From Stentor roeselii (taxonomy: Eukaryota > Ciliophora > Heterotrichea > Heterotrichida > Stentoridae): a DNA stretch of 64,000 nt. Within the stretch, counting starts at the first letter, position 1. Every line of letters starts with the position of its first letter. The notes below the pieces were generated by a model. The model searched no databases. It was not told the DNA's origin and was given only the letters and a program-made list of their open reading frames with translations. The position numbers were made by a program, and so were the translations under genes. Positions 29,594-38,366 of this stretch are shown piece after piece. Location of the stretch: the NCBI GenBank assembly GCA_006503475.1, contig RSEH01000097.1, forward strand, positions 1-64,000. Reading direction: 5' to 3'.

Positions 29594-30765
29594 TTTAAAA
29601 GCGAAGATTATGATGGAAGTGGGTTATTTGGATCAATAAGAGTAATTTATAACGATTTAGGTGAGAAGATTACTATTCTTGATAATTATGGATTATTAGA
29701 ATTATTAAGATGTTTAAGTATAATAGGTTATTTTCTGGAATTTATATTCAGGATTGTTGAGGTAAACTCTTCTCTATAAGTTCATATCTTGATGATTTAT
29801 CAAGAAATTTAGTGATTTTAATCGCTTATCAGATTATAGCAGAAAATATTTGTCAATCAAAATGCATAATTCATTATACGGCAGAGTTATAACTATTCAA
29901 GAATCTTTTTTTAAAGAATTATTTTTTATTTTTCTTTATTAATGTATTTGAGTTAATAATAACACTTTTATAGGCGTCTACCTCTGGTTTTCTAATTTCT
30001 TTAGTGTTTTATTTATATTATTAAATTTCTCAAAGTTTTAAATATATAAGCTAGATACAATTTTAAACACCTTCCAAAATTTAAAATGATATGATTTGTC
30101 TAATAATATCGCAGTCAATCGACATAGATTCCTTATTTTATCGAAGTTCATCTGATAAATATACAAACTAAAAATTCAGTTGAATCTTTAATTTCATTTG
30201 AATGACTTCATACATTTTACTAGAATTAATGATGCAATCATCAACTATAAATTATATCATCAAACTAAGAATATATTTTTTTAATGCAATTTACACAGAT
30301 CATCTTTTCATTTCTTCTGACAACACAGATAGGGTTGACCCAGAACCTTGAGCTTGGAAAGGACCAGTCATGAGAGTTGATCACAATCTATTGAGAAACT
30401 TTTCTGTAAAATTAAGGAAACCCATCTCGTGTCTAGCAAAAAAAGGTTTACACACAGGGGTAAATTATCATAAAATTTAGAATTAATAAATACTAAATCA
30501 CATATAATTATTAGTTTCATCATTTGGATCTTAGCTTATTTCTTTTTAAGTAAAATCATTACGCATTTGATTTTTTAGGTTATTTGGCATTCTTTTCAAT
30601 CTTTTTTAAAATTTGTCTAATGAAACTATTGTTTAACTGATGGAAAGCTAGATATTCTTTACATCTTGCAGTACAGAGCTCATTAGGTGATTAAGATATG
30701 TTTGATATAAAAATTTTTAGACAAAATTCAAAGGGTCTTGCTTTTTATATAATCTATATTAATAA
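29594..30765. other. 1.2-kb intergenic region between divergent genes
   Basis: AT-rich spacer between the WD40 channel start and the first B-box/WD gene. It holds one short frame resembling a signal peptide (30284-30373, listed separately). Roughly the last 80-100 bp before 30766 resemble the region before 32448, so the promoter was probably duplicated with the B-box/WD gene. Confidence 0.6.
30284..30373 (+). pseudogene. Possible remnant of a secreted-protein gene start (29 codons)
   Basis: ATG at 30284 opens MQFTQIIFSFLLTTQIGLTQ, which looks like a ciliate signal peptide, and the frame stops at 30371-30373. The following 100 bp are less AT-rich than their surroundings but contain many stops in all frames. 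I see no 15/16-nt intron that would rescue it. It could be a decayed gene 5' end or chance. Confidence 0.25.
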
Positions 30766-32005
30766 ATGTTTTGTAGATATCAGGGCTGCATAGGACATAT
30801 AAAAGCCGCTTGCCAAACCTGCCAAGACAATAAATTTCTGTGTGGAAATCATTATTGGATTCATCTTAAAGAAACAAAACATAAAATTATTACACTTGAA
30901 GATGATGATATTAGCATATTGATCAAACACAAATATAATCTTGACTCTAAGATTTCAAACTGTATCTTTCAAATCACCCAAGATACAAATCATATCATCT
31001 CAGCATTGACAAATGCCGCTAAAAATGCAATAGGATCCCTTAAAATGATTAATAGTAATTTGGATGATATTAGCCAATTTACTGAAGTCGTATTCAATAA
31101 AAATAGAGTTTCGCTTATTTTAAATGAGATTGGTTTAATTTGCACTGAAATGCGATTTTTTCCTGAAGATCAAATAAAAATATTATCAGATAAATCAAAA
31201 ATTTATAAAACAAATATTAAATCACTTAAAAATTCTATCAATAATTTAAAAATTCAGATATCTCAAAAAGACTCTATGATAAAAGACCTCAAGACTGATC
31301 TTTATAAAAATGATGAAATCCAAATTAAAAAATTATCAGATAAATCAAATATTTATAGAGGAAAAATTAAATCACTTAAAAATTTGGTCAATGAATTAAA
31401 TCTCCAAATTACTGAAAAAGACTCTATCATAAAAGACCTCAAGACTGAACCTCATAAGAAAAATAACATTGAAAAATTACCTTTAAGTAAGCAGAGTACC
31501 ATAACCCAGCCAGCTCCAGATCAGTCGATTCCTCAGCCAAACTCCAGTCATTAGTAAATAGATTTTAACCTAAGAAAGCTTCAAGAAAAACTGGATCATG
31601 TAAAAAAAACTTGGAACTTCGTTGTCACATATTCAAGTTCAATAGATATTTTGATCTCGGATGATAAAAAATACCTATTTTACTGTAATGATCATGCAGG
31701 TATGAAAGATTAAGATTGTAAACTATATCGAAGACAGTAATCCTTAAGGAGCTTGTAACTTTTATCAAAGATAGTAAATTATATTGAAGACAGTAACCTT
31801 CATTGAAGATAGTAAAAGATATTGAAGACAGTAGTCTAAATGTTAGAGAGTAATTGATACTTATGTAATTAATATAGAAGACTGTATCAGCGACTTAGTG
31901 ATTGTTTGGAACTTGGAGTTAAAGAAATACGAGCAAGAATGGCCAGATGATTCTAATTCCTCATATAAAAGAAGATGGGTTAATCGCTACCCAGAGTGCA
32001 GATAA
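30766..32005 (+). CDS. B-box-like zinc finger + coiled coil + WD40 blade protein, copy 1, with mini-intron array
   Basis: Exon 1 (30766-31546) encodes a B-box-like Cys/His region (CRYQGC ... CQTC ... CGNHYWIHLKETKH) and a long coiled coil with an internal repeat of about 49 residues (LSDKSKIYKTNIKSLKNS, LSDKSNIYRGKIKSLKNL). A 15-nt intron (31547-31561) leads to exon 2 (31562-31699: LRKLQEKLDHVKK through SDDKKYLFYCNDHA). The array at 31700-31898 follows, and the last exon (31899-32005) gives LIVWNLELKKYEQ to YPECR and stop. Exon 2 plus the last exon make one WD40 blade. Length is 350 residues with nine microexons, or 341 if the array is removed whole. Conservation with copy 2 supports every part. 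Role unknown; the architecture suggests a ubiquitin-linked or scaffold protein. Confidence 0.8.
31547..31561 (+). other. 15-nt intron, B-box/WD gene copy 1
   Basis: gtcattagtaaatag, phase 1, a GTC rather than the usual GTA donor. Removing it restores the frame from PNS into FNLRKLQEKL; this exon boundary is conserved in copy 2. Confidence 0.8.
31700..31898 (+). other. Mini-intron array: tandem 15/16-nt GTA..AG units separated by triplets (copy 1)
   Basis: Reading from 31700: 15-nt unit, att, 16, aca, 15, ctt, 16, ata, 16, aca, 16, ata, 16, aca, 16, aga, a 31-nt stretch (15+16), act, 15, ending at 31898. Each unit starts GTA and ends AG (for example gtaacttttatcaaag, 31755-31770), except the 15-nt half at 31850-31864, which lacks AG. 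The triplets at 31715, 31734, 31752, 31771, 31790, 31809, 31828, 31847 and 31881 join to DYTYNNNKN in the frame of both flanking exons. Because the triplets total 27 nt, removing the whole block as one 199-nt intron also keeps the frame. Which happens cannot be told from DNA. Confidence 0.75.
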
Positions 32006-32447
32006 TAGATAGGATTATTTAAGTAATGAAGTTTTAAAAATGTTTTATTCATAACATTAAATACCATGTGCTCATACACCGAAGTTAAATTAGGTAACCT
32101 TGCACATTCATTAGTAATTTTGCTAATTACTTCTTTCTTTTAATTTATCCGAAATAGTGTATTTATCTTAACATCAAGTTTTATTTCAAAATCAAGGAAA
32201 ACATAAAGTAAACACTAATTATTTAAATATAAATCTCTACGATTAAGAATTTGAATTGCTTAGGGTAATGTTGATTTCAATATATTGGAAATGGGCTATA
32301 TCTTGCTAATCAATTATTCTTTTGATAAAACCAAGAAATTGTCTACAAATATTTATAGAGTTGATTAGGTAATTGGGATGGATTTAATACAAAAATTCTT
32401 AGTAAAAAATTTAAGTCTTTTGCTTATCAAAATATCTATAATAATAA
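32006..32447. other. 442-bp spacer between tandem B-box/WD genes
   Basis: AT-rich spacer with no coding frame. About 80 bp before the next ATG resemble the region upstream of copy 1 (gattaggt, then a TTTGCTT-like tract, then aataaATG), consistent with duplication of gene plus promoter. Confidence 0.6.
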
Positions 32448-33521
32448 ATGTTTTGTAGATATCAGGGCTGCACAAGGAATATAAAAGCTGCTTGCCGAAC
32501 CTGCCAAGGCAGCAAATTACTGTGTCGAAAGCATTACTGGACCCATATTGAAGAGGAAAAACATCAAGTAATCACCCTTGAAGAGGATGATATTCGCAAA
32601 TTGTTGAATCATAATCACAACCTCAACTCTAATATTCTAATTTGTATATCTCAAATTACAAAAGATACAAATCAAATGATCTCAGCATTGAAAAATGCAG
32701 CTAAAACTGCAATAGATTTCCTTAAGAGTGTTAATAGTCATTTGGATGACATTAGCCAATTTACTGAAGTCTTATTCGATAAAAATAGAGTTTCTTTCAT
32801 TTTAAATCAGATCGGTTTGATATGCACTGAAATGCCGATTTCTCCTAGAGATCAAGTAAAACGATTATCAGATGAATCAAAATTTCATAGCAAAAATAGT
32901 GAATTGTTTAGCAATTCGACTGATAATGTTAAGATGCAGATTCCTCAAAAAGACTCTTTCAAAAAAGATCTCAATTGTGATTTAACGACCAAAAGTAAAA
33001 GCCTGATTGTACCTTCAAGTAATGAGACTCCAAAAATCAAAACAGCTCGAGACCAGCCGATTCTTCAGATAAAAAATGGTATTTCTGAATAGATTTCAAT
33101 CAAATGAAGCTTCAAGAAAAAATAAATTTTGTGAAAAAATATTTGAGCTTTGTTTTCATTTATCAAGATACAAGAGAAGTTTTGATTTCATATGATAAAA
33201 AGTATCTATTTCACTGTAATGACTATAAAGGTATGATAGATTAAGATTGTAATATAAATCAAAGACTGTAACCTTCAACAAGCTTGTAACTTTTATCGAA
33301 GATAGTAAAATTCATAGAAGATCGTAACAGATATCAAAGAAGAGAGTAGTCTACATTGAAGATAGTAACTTGTACTTAGGTAATCGATATAGAAGAATGT
33401 ATCAGCTAGATTAGTGGTTGTATGGAACTTGGAGTCAAAGAAATATGAGCAAAAACTCCTAGATGAGTCTAATATGAACTATATAAAAAGATGGATATAT
33501 CGCTACCCAGAGTGTAGATAA
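32448..33521 (+). CDS. B-box-like zinc finger + coiled coil + WD40 blade protein, copy 2, with mini-intron array
   Basis: Tandem paralog of 30766-32005. Exon 1 (32448-33078) keeps the Cys/His pattern (CRYQGC ... CRTCQGSKLLCRKHYWTH) but has only one coiled-coil repeat unit. Exon 2 (33093-33230, 138 nt as in copy 1) reads MKLQEKINFVKK to SYDKKYLFHCNDYK. The array is at 33231-33414. The last exon (33415-33521, 107 nt as in copy 1) gives VVWNLESKKYEQ to YPECR. Length is 300 residues with microexons included. The exon 1/exon 2 join needs a 14-nt GT..AG segment (33079-33092), one base short of the usual length; either a real 14-nt intron or a one-base deletion that damages this copy. Confidence 0.7.
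33079..33092 (+). other. Putative 14-nt intron, B-box/WD gene copy 2
   Basis: gtatttctgaatag sits where copy 1 has a 15-nt intron. Only a 14-nt removal restores the conserved downstream frame. It is shorter than any other intron in the window, so a frameshifting deletion is a fair alternative. Confidence 0.5.
33231..33414 (+). other. Mini-intron array (copy 2)
   Basis: Reading from 33231: 15-nt unit, att, 16, act, 15, ctt, 16, ata, 16, atc, 16, aagaga, 16, ata, 31 (15+16, with AG|GT at the internal junction), aat, 16, ending at 33414. All units begin GTA and end AG. The exonic bases join to DYSYNQENK in frame with both sides, the same length as copy 1. Relative to copy 1, one 16-nt unit is missing (aag and aga are contiguous) and the last unit is 16 instead of 15 nt. 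The whole block is 184 nt. Confidence 0.75.
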
Positions 33522-34417
33522 AAGAATTAGATTAGGATAATAGATTTTTAGGAATAATGATAAATAACCTTAATTTCACATACTTGTATACATCAAAGTT
33601 AAATAATTGCAAACTCATTATGAAATTTGCAATTGATTCTTTTATTTTAAAAGAACAAAAAAAGTTTATTTATCTTGAGACATAGCTTATTTATCGAAGT
33701 TTCAAGATAAAATAAGATTTAAAAGTAATTTTAAAATATTTACTTGGATATTTAGTTAATATTATAGTCAAGTCTTACAGTTTTGCTTTGCCCCAGATAT
33801 AAATAAAGCTAAGTTTAGTATTATGGAGATATATATGAATATTTTGTATTGAAGGCATTTTTATTTAATTCAGTGAATTATCACAAGCTAGTCTATCTCT
33901 ATAACATCAATTATCTTAAACTCATCTATGCATCTATATGTTATCAAAATGTGAATATCATTACATTTTCGCAGTTATGAATAATTAATAATGCTAAAGC
34001 TTATATGCTTAAATGAATCAAATCTTTTTAAATTATATTGTTCATTATCTTAATTTAAGAGAATAAATCTTATCTAAATATATCAATATCTATAGGCTTT
34101 TTGCTTGATAGTGAATAACTGGTAATGTTTGAAATATACTAATATTCAAGATTTATAAGTATTCTTAATCTTTATTAATTTTTTAATTTTTTTTTCTTCA
34201 ATGATCATCTTAAACTTGATTCAATCTCATAATTCTAAAGATCATATTTTGTAAGTTTTGGTAGAATATATTTGGCTCATATTAAGATTTAATTTTTACA
34301 AGTATTCTAAGTAGATTATTCCATTTATAGTGGCAGATCATAACTTCCAAAATCTACCAAAAAAGTTATCCTAACCACCAAACCCAAAAATCAACAATAA
34401 AAAAACCCTTAACATCT
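33522..34417. other. 0.9-kb AT-rich intergenic stretch, nothing recognised
   Basis: Very AT-rich spacer between the convergent ends of copy 2 and the HP1-like gene. No open frame, repeat array or RNA gene is supported. Confidence 0.6.
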
Positions 34418-35278
34418 CTAGTTAAAAGAACTAAAAACATAATCACAGATCAAATCCGGGAACCTTTTTGCAAGTTCATCATGAGGAACAACAGCAGGCA
34501 TACAAATAGGAGGAGCTTTAAAAACGACCACATACTGAATCACATTATTCCTCTTTCGAGCGCCAATGATTTTCCAAGGAACCTGCTGATCAAGACTAGG
34601 TTTTACAATTTTGCAATTTCTAAAAACATTTTTCCCGATATCAATTTCAACTTCTTGTCTCGCAGCGCTTTTTTCCAGACTTTTCTTAGAAATAAGTTTA
34701 ACAGTCTCCTCTTCCTTGAAGTCATCCATAGTCGCTTGAGGCTTTTTCGCCTTCTTTGCAGGAGTTTTCCTTATTTCCTTTCCAGGCTCTTTCGACCCTT
34801 CCTTCACAGATTCTTTTAAAGAGTCTTTTATTTTACTTTCCTTTGAATTTTCTGAATTTTCACCTTTTGATGACTGGACTTTTGAGTTGCCTGAAGAACT
34901 TCTCCCGTTTGAACCATTTTTCAATGGATCTTTAGAGTCTAATGACAAGTAAGGAGACTTTGACTGCATTGAATCTGATGGCTTCTTGAAGGACAACTCG
35001 CCTTGATCGACCAAACCTTTCACTTTGGTCACTATCGGCTTTTTTGATGGAGCCTCGGAAATTTTTGAGGTTTTGGGAACTGGAGGCTTGTTTTTTGATT
35101 CCCAGGATTTGTTGAAGTTTTCGAGAAGTTTGCCGAGTGGGACTAGATTTTCTTCTGGCTCCCAACTGTTGTCAGAATCTGGAAATCCTTCCCATTTTAC
35201 TAGGTAAACCCAACGACCTAGTTTTTCAGAGTAAACCTTGTCAATGATTTTTTCGACTGTGTACAAAGATTCGGCCAT
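34418..35278 (-). CDS. HP1-like chromodomain + chromoshadow protein
   Basis: 286 residues. The N-terminal chromodomain (residues 6-60) contains YTVEKIIDKVYSEKLGRWVY, followed by LVKWEGFPDSDNSWEPEENL, including the aromatic-cage positions (Tyr6, Trp29, and a Trp in the NSWEPEENL block). The middle about 130 residues are Lys/Ser-rich and disordered. The C-terminus (about 228-286) fits a chromoshadow domain (VPWKIIGARKRNNVIQYVVV ... MPAVVPHDELAKRFPDLICD). HP1 proteins bind methylated H3K9 and dimerise through the shadow domain to form heterochromatin. In ciliates such proteins also act in the developing macronucleus. The gene is divergent from UTP14 with 183 bp between starts. Confidence 0.9.
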   Translation of the reverse strand: MAESLYTVEKIIDKVYSEKLGRWVYLVKWEGFPDSDNSWEPEENLVPLGKLLENFNKSWESKNKPPVPKTSKISEAPSKKPIVTKVKGLVDQGELSFKKPSDSMQSKSPYLSLDSKDPLKNGSNGRSSSGNSKVQSSKGENSENSKESKIKDSLKESVKEGSKEPGKEIRKTPAKKAKKPQATMDDFKEEETVKLISKKSLEKSAARQEVEIDIGKNVFRNCKIVKPSLDQQVPWKIIGARKRNNVIQYVVVFKAPPICMPAVVPHDELAKRFPDLICDYVFSSFN

Positions 35279-35461
35279 TTCTTTAGATTTTTAGTTTAAA
35301 ATCTTTTACTGGAGCTTGATAAAACCATTAAGGGGCCATGCAAATTAATAAAATTATCATAAAACCTGACTAGTCTAAAATACCCACCAAAACCCTCTAA
35401 TCTCTAAACCACACCAATCCAACTGCACTTCCCTCTAAACCCCAAGCCAATCCAGTGGCTG

Positions 35462-37027
35462 ATGACAACCCTAATAATGTCAAAGGTAAATCTCTCCGAC
35501 CTAATCGACGAGATCGACCGAGAAGACTCTCACCCGACTTCCTCTAAAAGTACCTTAAAAAAGCGTTTAGAGTCAATATCCAAGCACTCAGTAATCCTTA
35601 TCTAGAAGCTCGTTCCATACGGTACCAGTGCTTACAAGTCCTTAGAGCGTCAAGCAGCCTACAAAGTGGCTTCCTCCGAGATATCCTCCTGGCAAGACAC
35701 AATCTCCACGAATCGTTCTTCCAAACAAGTCGACCTGACACAAGCCCTTCCCGCTCTTCCGACTCTCGAGCAGATAACAACAGACCTCGAATCAAGCGGC
35801 TTCCGGGCAGAGGTCAACAAAGCCTTAGGTCTAAAGTCAGAGCCTTTAAACCAAGAAACCAATGAAGAAGCAGGTCAACGTTCAAAGGTCCGAAGCGACC
35901 AGTTCCACGAGTATCAAAAGCAAAAGCGAATCGCGAAGATTAAAAGTAAACTTTATCATAAAATCCGCAACAAAAGAAAAGATAAAACTTTAATGACTCA
36001 TGAAGAACAAGCAGAAGATGAAGACTTGAAAAGGATCGAAGAACGTGTCAGTCTTCGTCATTCTGCTGCGAAACTTAGGAAAAGTTTTGGAAGATATGCG
36101 AAAGATGATGGAAAAATTATCATTTCTCAGAATGAAGCCTTGAGACAGAGAATTAGGAATCCTAGCAGAGTCAATTCTGCTGGGCAACTTGTTTTTGATA
36201 GCTCGAGTGATGAAGAGTTCTTGGCTGAGCAGCTTGGACTGGAAATCACCGAAAATGACTCTTTGATGAATATGAAGTTCATGCAGGATGCTCAGAAAAG
36301 GCAGAGGGAGAAAAATGACTTGAATGCTGAGACACTTCTTAGTGACTTGAATAGCTCTAAGTTCAAATTTGATGGAGAAGCAGATGAAAAAATCAACAAA
36401 AAACAGAAGAGAGGTGAAAATGAGTTGGAAAAAGGGAAAAAAGATTTGAAGGGGAAAAAAGATTTGAAAGGGAAAAAAGAATTGGAAGGGAAAAAAGAAT
36501 TGAAAGGGAAAAACAATGATGAAAGGGTTTTGAATGGCAAGGATCAGAAGGAAGGACTTGAAGGTAATTGAAATGAAGGGAAAAATGAAGGGTTGAAGAA
36601 AAAGGGAAAAAAATTAGGTCAAAGTGAAGAACAGATGAAAATTGTTGAAGAAGCTTTCGAAATGGATGAAATGGACAAGGTCGCTGCTGAGGAATGGGCA
36701 AGAGAAATGGATGAAAAAAAGGAAAAAGAACCGAAGATGAAAAAAGGTTGGGGATCTTGGTTTGGAAGTGGAATCAAACAAAATCAATTCACTCCTGTAC
36801 CTGTTCATAAAATCGATAAAGTCATTCATTCTGATGAACGAGACAAACGAGCTGCGAAGTTCCTAGTTAAAAGTATCCCGTTTCCTTTCAAATCTTCTAA
36901 ACAGTTCGATTCTGTCAATAAAATACCTGTTGGAAAAGAATGGAACTCGAAAAAAGTCTTCCTTAAACAAATAGCTCCGGATGTCTTGACTAGAGATGGA
37001 GAAATCATTCAACCAATTTCTAAATAA
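35462..37027 (+). CDS. UTP14: UTP14-like SSU processome protein, three exons
   Basis: 511 residues from the ATG at 35462 (506 if the in-frame ATG at 35477 is used). Two 15-nt introns at 35591-35605 (gtaatccttatctag) and 36564-36578 (gtaattgaaatgaag) connect three pieces. Family marks: SSWQDTISTNRSSKQ near the N-terminus, RIAKIKSKLYHKIRNKRKDK, SAGQLVFDSSSDEE, GWGSWFGSG, and a C-terminal block with VIHSDERDKRAAKFLVKSIP and FPF, then PVGKEWNSKKVF. UTP14 is a U3 snoRNP component that activates the helicase Dhr1/DHX37 in 18S rRNA maturation. A Lys-rich minisatellite expands the linker before intron 2. Confident. Confidence 0.95.
35591..35605 (+). other. 15-nt intron 1 of UTP14
   Basis: gtaatccttatctag, phase 0, with the acceptor TAG as the in-frame stop when unspliced. 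Removal links the N-terminal exon (DLIDEIDRED ... SISKHS) to KLVPYGTSAYKSLERQ. Confidence 0.92.
36425..36514. repeat. 18-bp coding minisatellite in UTP14
   Basis: About five copies of an 18-bp unit encode KGKKDL/KGKKEL inside the disordered Lys-rich linker of UTP14. The period is a multiple of three, so the frame is unaffected by copy number. Confidence 0.88.
36564..36578 (+). other. 15-nt intron 2 of UTP14
   Basis: gtaattgaaatgaag, containing an in-frame TGA. Removal joins GLEG to KNEGLKKKGKKLG and so to the conserved C-terminal UTP14 block. Confidence 0.93.
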
Positions 37028-38366
37028 TTTAATTTTTAAGGAGCATTTTCTGGATTTTCGCCTGTTTTTCGCATGAAAAAAGGTTAAAACTAAAGAATTT
37101 AACTGAGTTCGGTGTGCTCTAAAGACTTCTAACAAATTATTTATTCGTTAAATGAATATAATAAAAAAAGATTTTACTTGAACAAAGAATAAAAATTTTC
37201 CACTTTCTTATTAAAAATCACAGTCTTTGTCTTTAAACTTGATAAATTTCAGGATTTATAAAAGAAGCAGCTTTTATTCAGTCATTTTTATTAAAAACTT
37301 TAAACATATAAAAAGCTTTTTAAAGGGATTAAAGTCTAGGTCAATATCATGGAAAAACGAAATTCTTCTTGAAAAGGTCGGAAAAGGGCTTCGTAGCATG
37401 TTTCGGTAAAACCTTTGAATTCCTCTATTTAGATCAAATGATAAGTGATTTTTTGAGTTTCTCAGATCAGTTATTTAATCTTTTTTCATTTAATTTAATA
37501 ATTTCTAAACAATAATGTTAATGAATCGTCTAAGTATCGTGAAAACGTAAAATTATTCTGGTAAGAAATTCAGCATTACAACCAAAAATTTTCGTTTCTT
37601 TGAATAGAGGTAAGCTGTATTATTTAATCAGTTGATTGATGAAGTTATACTAGAATCTAATAATCCATTATGTCATCTAATTCAAACAACTGAATTCTTA
37701 TATTCCTTTGAAAAGTAATGAATCTTTTCTTCCTATTTTATCCATGGATCCCAGACATACTTTCTTCTTAGATTTAGACCTGGTGCATCAAATACCTTTA
37801 ATAAAAATAAAAAATAATAAGTATTATGAACAAATAGTCAACCCAAAAACTGAGGCTTTGAATAACTTACAAGTTTAAGTGATAAAATCAGGTAAAAAAC
37901 TTGAATTACTCCAGATGTGATACAGAAAATAAAATCTTGGCTTTTTGAGATTCTGGCCAGGGACTGCATAACAGTTTGCAAATAGCTCGAATGCACCGTT
38001 CAAGAAAAGTGGCCAGTCTCAGCAGCCATCAGAAAAAGATTTCAGCAATTGATTATCCTTCCCAACATCTGATCCCTGGAACAGAAACATTCAAAGTGTT
38101 CTGAAAATCATCAAAAGAATGAAATATTCTAAGAGAACCATTAAAAATACCTGAAATGTAATTTTTCGACCTAAAAAGCTCCTCCATCCATACATTCAGT
38201 GCGAAGTACATAAAAAACAATAAGAAAAGTCCCAAAAGTTCTACTCTTGTCCTCAACCAATCAGGATAATCAATTTAAATGAAAACTGAAGGAAAGCTAG
38301 TCGGTAAAGACGAATTAATGTTTTCATCATCACTTTACCAAATAATCATCTTAATTTTAAATACTC
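37028..38366. other. 1.3-kb intergenic region with a possible membrane-protein relic
   Basis: Mostly AT-rich non-coding sequence between UTP14 and the zinc finger gene. On the minus strand around 37900-38330 it holds fragmentary coding-like sequence (see the relic entry). Nothing else is recognised. Confidence 0.5.
37930..38275 (-). pseudogene. Possible relic of a polytopic membrane protein gene
   Basis: A minus-strand open stretch reads DYPDWLRTRVELLGLFLLFF, continues MYFALNVWMEELFRSKNY and ends NVSVPGIRCWEG before a stop. Coding-like sequence continues in another frame (DWPLFLNGAFELFANCY). No ATG starts the frame and no 15/16-nt intron repairs it cleanly. A TM followed by an extracellular-looking loop is loosely reminiscent of the first TM and loop of polycystin-type channels, but the match is weak. 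Best called a decayed fragment. Confidence 0.3.

Noticed and set aside
31718-31898. Short direct repeats of about 19 nt as a CRISPR-like or satellite array
   Set aside because: Units are GTA..AG bounded, vary in their interiors, have no fixed repeat/spacer pattern and lie in frame inside a gene conserved in a paralog.
30766-33521. Retroelement or DNA transposon as cause of the tandem B-box/WD duplication
   Set aside because: No terminal repeats, target-site duplications, transposase or reverse transcriptase seen; upstream similarity of about 80-100 bp fits plain tandem duplication.
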